NCBI GenBank assembly: GCA_038528965.1
Contig: JBCBEC010000018.1
Span: 1 to 64,000, forward strand
Source: Lewinella sp038528965
GTDB taxonomy: Bacteria > Bacteroidota > Bacteroidia > Chitinophagales > Saprospiraceae
Reading direction: 5' to 3'
DNA: 64,000 nt
The position numbers were made by a program, and so were the translations under genes. The notes beneath the pieces are model-generated. The model was not told where the DNA came from. It was given only the letters and a program-made list of their open reading frames with translations, and ran no database searches. Positions 40,469-47,911 of the stretch are shown piece after piece; position 1 is the stretch's first letter, and each line of letters begins with the position of its first letter.

Positions 40469-41503
40469 ATGACTCAAGAACAAATCAATCAATTACAACA
40501 GACGCTTGGAGTTAAACTAGGTCCAACTTCTTGTCTAAGTACACACATTTCTTGGGTTCTACTTTGCCCTGCGGTAGTGTATAAGATCCCCAAAGTAGTG
40601 CGCCTGCCCTATCTTGATTTTAGCACACTGGAGCAGCGTCAATTGTATTGCGACAATGAGGTAAAGTTGAACAACAGACTTACCGATGACGTGTATCTGG
40701 AAGTGATGCCCGTTTGGAGTGCTGGTGGCCAGATAGGTATCGAAGATATACCACCCGGCGCGAAGGTGCTCGATTATGCCGTTAAAATGAAGCGGCTTCC
40801 TCAAAATCGGCTCATGTGGGAGATGCTGCAGCGTCAGCAAGTCACTTCTCATCATATTGAGGCTTTGGCCAAACAAATAGCACACTTTCATTTGGCTCAC
40901 GAGCCCATTCAACCTTCGCCTGATATTGAGCAAATGCAGACCGACTTTGCCGATTTGGCAAGTATTAAGCCTGCTATCAAAAAAATTCTTAGCCCAGCTG
41001 CCGCAGAACAGTTGGAAGAATGGATTTTCGCTGCCAATCACTTTCTTCAATCCCACCGAACTCGTATTCTTGAGCGTCATCAACTGGGGTACTACCGCGA
41101 ACTACATGGTGACCTCCACTCCGAGAACATCTTCCTCCTGGAAGAGCCGGTAGTATTCGACTGCATCGCCTTCAACGAAGATTTCCGCCGTGATGATGTC
41201 CTCAATGAGTTGGCCTTCTTCTGTATGGATATGGACTTCCATCACCAAGCCCCCTTGGGCAATCGATTCCTGCTTAACTATCTGGAAGTTTTTCCATGCC
41301 TGGAAACGGAGGAAGACCAGGAGCTTTTTTTGTACTACAAGCTTTATCGGGCCAATGTCCGCTTAAAGGTCAACGCCCTCAAATGGCAACAAACGGAAAA
41401 CTCTACCGAACGGGCATTGAGAACTAAGGTAGTCAAGGATTACTATTGGCTGATGCGTTCTTACGCAAAGATGGTTTTTACCTCCAAGAATAGTTTCGCC
41501 TAA
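40469..41503 (+). CDS. Aminoglycoside-phosphotransferase-like kinase
   Basis: The 344-residue product has an N-terminal lobe with VVYKIPKVVRLPYLDF (the lysine binds ATP) and a C-terminal lobe with the catalytic loop HGDLHSENIF, where Asp is the base, and a metal site VVFDCIAFNEDFR. This matches the N-terminal half of proteins annotated bifunctional aminoglycoside phosphotransferase/ATP-binding protein. The ATP-binding half is the preceding gene. Drug resistance is not implied; natural substrates are unknown. Confidence 0.82.
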   Translation: MTQEQINQLQQTLGVKLGPTSCLSTHISWVLLCPAVVYKIPKVVRLPYLDFSTLEQRQLYCDNEVKLNNRLTDDVYLEVMPVWSAGGQIGIEDIPPGAKVLDYAVKMKRLPQNRLMWEMLQRQQVTSHHIEALAKQIAHFHLAHEPIQPSPDIEQMQTDFADLASIKPAIKKILSPAAAEQLEEWIFAANHFLQSHRTRILERHQLGYYRELHGDLHSENIFLLEEPVVFDCIAFNEDFRRDDVLNELAFFCMDMDFHHQAPLGNRFLLNYLEVFPCLETEEDQELFLYYKLYRANVRLKVNALKWQQTENSTERALRTKVVKDYYWLMRSYAKMVFTSKNSFA

Positions 41504-41542
41504 AAAGTTTAAACCATAAGGCGGATTCTTACGTCAAACATA

Positions 41543-42027
41543 CTATTCCACGCCTTCCCCAATCGGCCCACAAGAACAGATCTCCAGTGGGGTGGAAGCG
41601 TGCTCGGAGGAGGGTTGATAGTCAGGATAAATGTGCTTAAGCTGAATTGTATCTCCAGCTGCATTTACTACCTGCAATTGGTATCGAATAACAATTTCCG
41701 TACCCACTGGAGCGTGATAATAGTAGCGGCCAAAGAATCAATAATCCAGGAGTTGGCCCAGACTAATAAATGCTCATCGAGTGGATGAGGCACCATTGAA
41801 TCCCAGGCATTGACTAGCGTGTCGATGAACTCAAAATAGTCGGCAATCGCCACATCGTGGGCTACTGTGACGAAGTGTTCATCATTAGCCAAAGGAGGAA
41901 TGCTTGGAGCCTGCCAAGCCACAGTTTCCGGCAAGGGTTCATCTGGATGACAAGCATTAAAAAAAAGGAGGCACAACAGGGTGCAACAAACATAGAAAAA
42001 GACGATACTGGGCTTCAAGAGTTTCAC
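41543..42027 (-). pseudogene. Frameshifted lipoprotein gene
   Basis: The open frame from 42027 encodes a lipoprotein (FFYVCCTLLCLLFFNAC) of 119 residues ending at 41668 in an unnatural tail (TLQWVRKLLFDTNCR). From about 41735 another frame gives YYHAPVGTEIVIRYQLQVV, then AAGDTIQLKHIYPDYQPS, and stops at 41543 after CSCGPIGEGVE, which looks like genuine protein. A single-base deletion (or two-base insertion) near 41730-41740 therefore splits an original gene of about 161 codons. It could be a real inactivating mutation, a phase-variable site or a sequencing error. The family is not recognised. Confidence 0.75.
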
Positions 42028-42160
42028 TTTTGGTACACCTTAAATGTATTCCTGTTACCGGCCCTAGCGGAGTGACTAGAATCATAAATTCAAATGACAG
42101 ATATTCCGACATTTTGAGCAGGAAGACCGCACATTAGGATTACAAAAAAGAAGATATGCT

Positions 42161-42685
42161 GTGTGGTTTATAATTGTCTTCACCATAATACTAGCGGTAT
42201 TGACTTGGCTGTTAATCACTCCCCTGCAATTGCAGATTGACACTACCGTAAATCATTATCGCTTACAATGGAAGACAATTGGCTACGGACAATTAGTCGT
42301 TCGCCCGGCTGAGTTGGCAGTGCGCCTGAAAGTGCTGTTTTGGCAAAAAGAATGGCCACTGTTCCCCCCTAAATCTAAAACGGAGAAGGAGAAGCCTCAA
42401 TCCAAACAAATCGAACCCAAAAAACAGCAATCCCAAAAAGCCAAAAGGCGTTCCTTCGCAAAGCTCAACTTCAGGTCCCTACTACACACGTTTGAGGTCA
42501 AACGTTTCCGACTTCACCTCGATACCGATGACTTCATTGTAAACAGCTATATCTTTCCCATTTTCTACCTGCTGCGGCGGGAAGATCGCGACCTGCAAAT
42601 CAACTACAAGGGCGAAGCCCTGCTGCAGCTAGTAGTAGAAAATCGTTTGTACCGAATACTATTCGCATTCTTGCGATTTAGATAG
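42161..42685 (+). CDS. DUF2953-like membrane protein (YtfI-like)
   Basis: The 174-residue product starts with GTG (no in-frame ATG nearby). An N-terminal membrane helix (IIVFTIILAVLTWLLI) is followed by a beta segment, a Lys/Gln-rich linker (EKEKPQSKQIEPKKQQSQKAKRR) and a C-terminal domain including RFRLHLDTDDFIVNSYIFPI. The layout and spacing match DUF2953 proteins. The next gene, 25 nt later, encodes a GerW/YtfJ protein. In Bacillus subtilis the DUF2953 gene ytfI and ytfJ are also neighbours, which supports both calls. The function is unknown outside spore formers. Confidence 0.62.
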   Translation: MWFIIVFTIILAVLTWLLITPLQLQIDTTVNHYRLQWKTIGYGQLVVRPAELAVRLKVLFWQKEWPLFPPKSKTEKEKPQSKQIEPKKQQSQKAKRRSFAKLNFRSLLHTFEVKRFRLHLDTDDFIVNSYIFPIFYLLRREDRDLQINYKGEALLQLVVENRLYRILFAFLRFR

Positions 42686-42710
42686 TCCTTAACCCGAAAA
42701 AACAGAAATT

Positions 42711-43097
42711 ATGGAAATGCAATTTGATCGTTTATTGAACCAGGTCACCACCTTTATTGAAAAGGAAGCGAAGACCGAAACTGTAATTGGTAAGCCCTTT
42801 AAACTGGGTAATTATGACTGTATTCCAGTGATTCGCCTAGGTATGGGCTTCGGCACGGGCGGCGGTGAAGGCGATGCACCTAAAACAGGCCACGGCGAAG
42901 GCGGTGGTGCCGGTGCGGGGATGGGTATTGAGCCGATTGGCTTCTTAGTTGCCCATAAAGACGAGATTTCTTTCGTTAGCACGAAGACGAACAGAGGTCT
43001 GGCAGCAGCCTTCGAAAAAGTTCCTGATCTGTTGACCAAGTATATGGATATGCAGAATAAGGCAGCCACCACAGAGGAGCCAGCACCTGTTGCTTAG
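42711..43097 (+). CDS. GerW/YtfJ-family protein
   Basis: The 128-residue product has the YtfJ pattern: an N-terminal helix (LLNQVTTFIEKEAKTETVIGKPF), then GNYDCIPVIRLGMGFGTGGGEG, a Gly-rich loop, and IEPIGFLVAHKDEISFV. In spore formers GerW is needed for germination with some germinants, but the family is widespread in non-sporulating bacteria, where its role is unknown. It pairs with the preceding DUF2953-like gene and ends before a strong terminator. Confidence 0.85.
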   Translation: MEMQFDRLLNQVTTFIEKEAKTETVIGKPFKLGNYDCIPVIRLGMGFGTGGGEGDAPKTGHGEGGGAGAGMGIEPIGFLVAHKDEISFVSTKTNRGLAAAFEKVPDLLTKYMDMQNKAATTEEPAPVA

Positions 43098-43147
43098 TCT
43101 TAACCAATTGTAGTACCAGGTATCGGTCATAGACCTACCTGAAATAA

Positions 43148-43190
43148 GCGGGAAGTGAAAGCGTTATGCTTTTGCTTCCCGCCATTTTTT
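43148..43190 (+). terminator. Strong intrinsic terminator after the GerW gene
   Basis: GCGGGAAG pairs with CTTCCCGC and AAAGC with GCTTT inside it, giving a long stem with a GTTAT loop, followed by A and T6. It ends the DUF2953-GerW operon. Confidence 0.88.
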
Positions 43191-43220
43191 ATGTAAAGAC
43201 GCGTAGCCTACAGTTACTGC

Positions 43221-43457
43221 TTAACAAAAGTTTGACTCAACTACTGTTGTCGTGGGACTAAAATGATAGACGGTATTTGGAGCAGGATGGCTGTCTAAAC
43301 TACCAGGAACTTCAGCAGAAAAGGAATCGCTAAAGGAAAGCGTCGGATCAGTAGGATCTCCTGACAAGTACCAATTAGAGGTGAATCTGGTGGAGAGGTC
43401 AAAATTCTGCGTCAGGTTTTGGTGAATAATATTTTGCCTACAGCAAATTAGTACCAT
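43221..43457 (-). CDS. Possible small or truncated protein
   Basis: This is the only open frame in the 350-bp stretch between the terminator and the thiolase/hydratase fusion gene. It encodes 78 residues, rich in Ser, Thr and Pro (WYLSGDPTDPTLSFSDSFSAE), and ends at a Cys. Codon choice looks protein-like, but the N-terminus (MVLICCRQ) is not a clean signal. A hydrophobic segment in another frame just upstream (MIYVLVFAEYVLMTLAG) suggests a frameshifted secreted protein. It could also be chance. Confidence 0.3.
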   Translation of the reverse strand: MVLICCRQNIIHQNLTQNFDLSTRFTSNWYLSGDPTDPTLSFSDSFSAEVPGSLDSHPAPNTVYHFSPTTTVVESNFC

Positions 43458-43542
43458 CCAGCTAAAGTCATTAGCACGTATTCTGCAAAAACGAGCACGT
43501 AAATCATACTAGCTATTCAATAAACAGACTGTAGTTTTTAGG

Positions 43543-45903
43543 TTATTTTCGCCGCCAACGTGGCTCCCGCTTTTCTGCAAAAGCCCGGGCACCTTCCCAA
43601 AAATCATCACTATTGATCAGTTCATCAAATACAGTATGCTGTTCGGTTACGGCATCATCTGTGCTGGCCAAATGGGCAGTTTCGTTGAGTACACGCATGG
43701 TACAACGTACTCCTACCGGTGAAGCATCCGCTATTTGTTGGGCCAAAGTCAATGCTTTATACAGCACTTCTCCTGCTGGCAGTACATAGTTCACCAGACC
43801 AGCCTCCAGTGCTTCCGCAGCATCAATTAAGCGCCCAGTCAAGAGCATTTCCATGGCTTTTTTGGCACCAATTTGTCGCGTGAGGCGCTGAATACCACCC
43901 GCCCCAGCAAACAAGCCGACATTGACTTCTGGTAATCCCAGTTTTGCGTGATCTGCCGCAACAATGATATCACAGGCCAGGGCCATTTCCAGACCACCTC
44001 CTGCTGCGGTGCCATTAAGGGCTGCAATTATAGGCTTAACCCGTTGCGTCCTGCTCGTCAGGCCACCAAAACCAGTTTTAGAAATCCAAATCGGATTGCC
44101 TTTTGCCATATATTTGAGGTCGTTGCCGGTGCTGAAGGCTTGCTCACCTGTCCCGGTGATTACCGCCACACGCAGCTCAGGATCGCGCTCATAGGCATTG
44201 AAGATGCCTTCCAATTCGTCGTTAGCCGGTGGATGGAGGGCATTTCGTACTTCGGGGCGATTGATGGTTATTAGGAGAATACGACCTCTGCGTTCCACGC
44301 TACAGAACTGGTACTTCTCTTTGAAGTTTATGATCTCTTTCGGTGCATACTTCGCCAATTGTTCGGGGGTAAAAGCAAAGCGATTGCTCTTTGGGTCAGC
44401 CTCTACATGAATGGTTTTCCCTATTGGATCTTCTGCCAATAACGCCTGGACCGTTTCCGTATCCGCCATAATAGTGGTGGCATAGAAGCGCTTGTCATTT
44501 GCTTTCAAACGTCCTACTACTATAGCCTTAACGGGAAACCCTTTAAAGTAATGGACAATGTACGAGTCTAGTATGGCCTCTCCATTAGGAGTCGGCTCGA
44601 TTTCTAAATGAGATAAAGCATCCAGTTCCCGCTGTAATGCCACACTGCTCTGTGGTTTCCAATCCGCTACTGCTGCGGTGGAATAAATACCCACTGCCAA
44701 TTTAGACATCCAACCGCCGTTCGCCAGCACCAGCCCACAGCTGCCCTGATCCTTACGCAAGCGGTCAACCAAAGCAGCAATGCCGTGCATGGAGTAGTTG
44801 TTGCCTGGACCACCAAAATAGGGCAAACCACCAGTTTGAGTGAGTGGACGGGGATCATCCGCTGCTAGCTGTAGGATATCCCGAGCCTCGTGCGTCACAA
44901 TGGGAAAGCAACTGTAGAGATCCAGATACTGAAGGTCTGCCGAGGTTTTGCCTATTTGTGCCAAAGCCCCCTCCAACGCAAGCTTTAGTGCGGGAGAATA
45001 TCCCAACTGGGGCCGCTCTAGTAGCACCCGCTCGCTCGTATGCGTGTAAGCATGTAAGTAAACCCACTTCTCCTGTGGTACTCCCAGTTCCTGGGCTTTA
45101 CCAACGGTTGTCATTACCAGTGCAGCTGCTTGATTGACCCGATCTTTGGCAATCAAGCGCTTAGTATAGGGCGTGAGCAGTAAAGGGTTTCGGTCGCTAA
45201 CGGCAGTAATCTCTTCGGTGGTGTAGGCCGCCCGATCCGTGGCTAAAGGGTTCTCAGCGGCTACGGCCGCCAGTTTACTGAAGGCCTGCCCCATTTCCTG
45301 AAGGTACTCTTCCTCGCTTTGTCCAGAGGCTGCCCGGCGAGCGTTTTCCATCAGCCCATAGTACTGCATCGGCAGTACCATTTGGTGAATAATCTCATGC
45401 CCGGTAATCAAGCGCCCAGCACTCATCCCACGATCTTCCAATTGTCCCCCTACCTGTTCTGACCAATTCATTTCCAGCTTCGCCTTGCTAATAGCTTTGA
45501 TATTAGCCAACACCTCCGCTCCTACCAAAAGAACCATTTCTGACTCTCCCGCGAAAAGCTGTTCAGCGAACTCATTTACCAGACGTTGTGGTGTCTCACC
45601 GCCCACCTGTGAATACACTGCTCGTTTGGGCTCTAGCCCTACCCGTTTTGCAATAGCTCTCGGAAAATTATCCGGTCCGCCCAGCTTTGAACGATAAGTG
45701 GGTGATGAATCAGCGAAAGTACGTACGGCAACCACCGTATCAACATGGGCTTTCCACCCTTCAACCCCAGCATCAACAAGTGCTTGGTTTACGGCTTTAG
45801 CCGCCAAATCTGTATTGGAAGAGGCCTGAGTTAAATCAGTAGGAACAGCTTCCGTGACTTGGCCTACGCCAATTAGGATGGGGGTATTGGGAGAGATGGG
45901 CAT
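43543..45903 (-). CDS. Thiolase-like / enoyl-CoA hydratase fusion protein
   Basis: I start at 45903 (MPISPNTPILIGVGQV). An extension to 46122 would translate a tandem repeat into an NSHSNS tract and is rejected. The 786-residue protein has an SCP2-type thiolase-like N-terminal part (about 1-390: QVGGETPQRLVNEFAEQ, NGGWMSKLAVGIYST), an OB-like middle (about 400-500) and a crotonase domain (about 510-786). The crotonase has NRPEVRNALHPPANDELE, TGTGEQAFSTGNDLKYMAKG and GTAAGGGLEMALACD for the oxyanion hole. It should act on acyl-CoA thioesters, hydrating enoyl-CoA and perhaps cleaving a product. A PcaF-like thiolase gene precedes it by 252 nt on the same strand. Confidence 0.83.
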   Translation of the reverse strand: MPISPNTPILIGVGQVTEAVPTDLTQASSNTDLAAKAVNQALVDAGVEGWKAHVDTVVAVRTFADSSPTYRSKLGGPDNFPRAIAKRVGLEPKRAVYSQVGGETPQRLVNEFAEQLFAGESEMVLLVGAEVLANIKAISKAKLEMNWSEQVGGQLEDRGMSAGRLITGHEIIHQMVLPMQYYGLMENARRAASGQSEEEYLQEMGQAFSKLAAVAAENPLATDRAAYTTEEITAVSDRNPLLLTPYTKRLIAKDRVNQAAALVMTTVGKAQELGVPQEKWVYLHAYTHTSERVLLERPQLGYSPALKLALEGALAQIGKTSADLQYLDLYSCFPIVTHEARDILQLAADDPRPLTQTGGLPYFGGPGNNYSMHGIAALVDRLRKDQGSCGLVLANGGWMSKLAVGIYSTAAVADWKPQSSVALQRELDALSHLEIEPTPNGEAILDSYIVHYFKGFPVKAIVVGRLKANDKRFYATTIMADTETVQALLAEDPIGKTIHVEADPKSNRFAFTPEQLAKYAPKEIINFKEKYQFCSVERRGRILLITINRPEVRNALHPPANDELEGIFNAYERDPELRVAVITGTGEQAFSTGNDLKYMAKGNPIWISKTGFGGLTSRTQRVKPIIAALNGTAAGGGLEMALACDIIVAADHAKLGLPEVNVGLFAGAGGIQRLTRQIGAKKAMEMLLTGRLIDAAEALEAGLVNYVLPAGEVLYKALTLAQQIADASPVGVRCTMRVLNETAHLASTDDAVTEQHTVFDELINSDDFWEGARAFAEKREPRWRRK

Positions 45904-45913
45904 GGGGGTATTG

Positions 45914-45949
45914 GAATTAGAGTGAGAATTAGAGTGAGAATTAGAGTGA
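45914..45949. repeat. Tandem 12-bp repeat GAATTAGAGTGA, three copies
   Basis: Three exact copies (45914-45925, 45926-45937, 45938-45949) are followed by degenerate GAATTGGAATT units. A further AATTAGAGTGAGAAT occurs near 46072. The tract lies directly upstream of the fusion gene start at 45903, so copy number could alter spacing to its promoter. Related AATTAGAAT sequence occurs at 52433-52527. Confidence 0.7.
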
Positions 45950-46155
45950 GAATTGGAATTAGCGTAAGAATTAAAGTTAAAATGAAAGTACAAGTGAATG
46001 TGATGCGATTTTGTGCAAGGCTTTCTCCGGCGGCCAAAGCCTCTGGCGAAGGACTCGTCGGACGTAGAAATTAGAGTGAGAATCATGGGGGAATTAAGCA
46101 AACTGGCTATACCCCATAGCATCTCCTCCCCCTTATACTATACACCGTACATTAA

Positions 46156-47364
46156 CTACACCTTCTCAATCACCATCGCATAGCCTTGCCCTACTCCTAC
46201 GCACATGGTGGCCAGGCCGTAGCGAGCATCTTTTTCGTGCAGTTCCAGTGCTAAGGAATGGCTGATCCGGGTACCGGAAACACCGAGGGGGTGACCGATG
46301 GCAATGGCACCACCATTGGGATTAATGCGTGGATCATTATCTGCTAATCCTAATTGGCGAGTGCAAGCCAGGCTTTGAGCAGCAAAGGCTTCGTTAAGTT
46401 CGATGACACCAAGATCGTCCAGACTCAGGCCTGCTTTGGCCAGGGCTTTTTGCGAGGCCTTGACCGGGCCAATACCCATAATACGAGGCTCGACGCCAAC
46501 TACTGCTGAACTAAGGATGCGGGCCAGCGGCTTTAAGTCGTACTCTTTTACGGCATCTTCAGAAGCTACGATTACGGCAGCAGCACCGTCATTAAGTCCA
46601 CTGGCGTTACCGGCAGTCACCGTACCTCCCTCTTTTCTAAAGGCGGGGCGCAAATTAGCCAGGGCCTCCAGTGAAGTGTCGTGGCGGATAAATTCATCCT
46701 GATCAAAATGTAGTGGTTCCTGTTTCCTGCGAGGGATATCAATTCCGACAATCTCCTTAGCCAATCGGCCATTCTTCTGCGCAGCGGAGGCTTTCATCTG
46801 CGACCAGTACGCAAATTGATCCTGGTCCTCCCGACTAATACGGTAGAGATCTACCAGGTTTTCAGCAGTATTACCCATTGGATCAATACCGTACATCTCC
46901 TTCATTTTTGGGTTAATGAAGCGCCAACCAAAGCTGGTGTCGTACACTTTTACATCACCTCCAAACGGTCGCGCAGATTTTGACATAGCCAATGGCCCAC
47001 GCGTCATATGCTCTACCCCACCGCTGATGATGAGGTCAGCATCGCCGGCCTTAATAGCCCGATTTGCGTGCACAATGGTAGACATCCCGGAAGAGCAAAG
47101 TCGGTTGAGCGTTTCGCCCGGAACAGAATACGGAAGTCCGGCCAGCAGAAGGCTCATACGCGCCACATTACGATTGTCTTCACCTGCCTGATTGGCGCAG
47201 CCAATAATTACATCTTCGTAAGCATCCGTAGGAATAGCACTATTTCTTGCTACCAATTCGCGAATAACGTGGGCCAGTAAATCATCGGTACGAATGGGGG
47301 ACAGCGTACCTCGGAACTTGCCGAAGGCCGTACGCAGGCCGTCTACAATAAAAGCTTCTTTCAT
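46156..47364 (-). CDS. pcaF: Acetyl-CoA C-acyltransferase, 3-oxoadipyl-CoA thiolase-like
   Basis: The 402-residue length is normal for thiolases. The catalytic residues are Cys90 (RLCSSGMST), His in GAIAIGHPLGVSG and Cys in MCVGVGQG. The segment GGVEHMTRGPLAMSK followed by DTSFGWRFINPKMKEMYG resembles PcaF/PaaJ, the beta-ketoadipyl-CoA thiolases of aromatic degradation. No other pca or paa genes are here, so a general beta-oxidation role is also possible. It lies upstream of the thiolase-like/crotonase fusion on the same strand. Confidence 0.85.
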   Translation of the reverse strand: MKEAFIVDGLRTAFGKFRGTLSPIRTDDLLAHVIRELVARNSAIPTDAYEDVIIGCANQAGEDNRNVARMSLLLAGLPYSVPGETLNRLCSSGMSTIVHANRAIKAGDADLIISGGVEHMTRGPLAMSKSARPFGGDVKVYDTSFGWRFINPKMKEMYGIDPMGNTAENLVDLYRISREDQDQFAYWSQMKASAAQKNGRLAKEIVGIDIPRRKQEPLHFDQDEFIRHDTSLEALANLRPAFRKEGGTVTAGNASGLNDGAAAVIVASEDAVKEYDLKPLARILSSAVVGVEPRIMGIGPVKASQKALAKAGLSLDDLGVIELNEAFAAQSLACTRQLGLADNDPRINPNGGAIAIGHPLGVSGTRISHSLALELHEKDARYGLATMCVGVGQGYAMVIEKV

Positions 47365-47911
47365 GGTTAGGGAGTTGTTTTTAGTCCGCAGGACTTGTCT
47401 AAAGTGTCAACAACTAAAGACGAGCAAAGGTAATAGGAATGGTCTATTTGCTAAAAATCTTTTAGCGCAGAGCCACGCCACAATCCACACCTTGGAGTTG
47501 TGCAAGACGCTTGACAAAAGCAGATTTTGCGCCTATATTCCAGTTATAAGACAAAGATCTGGCCGTGAAACTTCACTTATGTAAGAACCACTACAGTTGA
47601 TACTGTGTTTCGCTGTCAAAATTCGGTGAGAGGATTTCTGATTTGGTATCGCAAAATCCCGTAAAAATTTTAGCTGGCTTGGCTGTTTACAATCAATTCA
47701 GCTCCATGTAATTAAGGTTCGCTTTTTCTTCCCATGGCTATGCTCTTGCCTAATTCTTTTAGCGTTGTGTTGACCGGTGTGGTCATCCTCCTGTCAGTCG
47801 CCACTAGCAATTCTGCTCCTATCTATTCTTTTGGCTTGTTGCAGCAAGCTGTATTTCACATGATTAGAATTACGCCAGATTAATTCATCAATTCACCAAA
47901 CCTTAGTGATA
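47365..47911. other. Spacer of about 550 bp between divergent genes
   Basis: It holds the promoters of the thiolase gene (minus) and the repeat-rich secreted protein gene (plus). No consensus promoter stands out. The only notable item is a 49-codon frame at 47734-47883 with a hydrophobic stretch, listed separately. Confidence 0.5.
47734..47883 (+). CDS. Possible 49-residue membrane peptide
   Basis: ATG 47734 to TAA 47881-47883 encodes a peptide with one hydrophobic segment (FSVVLTGVVILLSVATS), too short for ordinary gene finding. It ends 28 nt before the secreted protein gene, so it could be a leader peptide or co-transcribed small protein. There is no supporting similarity or ribosome site, so chance is likely. 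Confidence 0.2.
   Translation: MAMLLPNSFSVVLTGVVILLSVATSNSAPIYSFGLLQQAVFHMIRITPD

Noticed and set aside
42812..43072. Minus-strand Pro-rich open frame opposite the GerW gene
   Set aside because: It is the complement of the Gly-rich loop of the GerW protein.
45904..46122. N-terminal extension of the thiolase/hydratase fusion (NSHSNSHSNS tract)
   Set aside because: It is translation of the GAATTAGAGTGA repeat and a hairpin; homologous proteins begin near MPISPNTPILIGVG.
47365..47733. Short plus-strand frames in the thiolase upstream spacer
   Set aside because: No start context, signal or composition bias; they look like chance frames.
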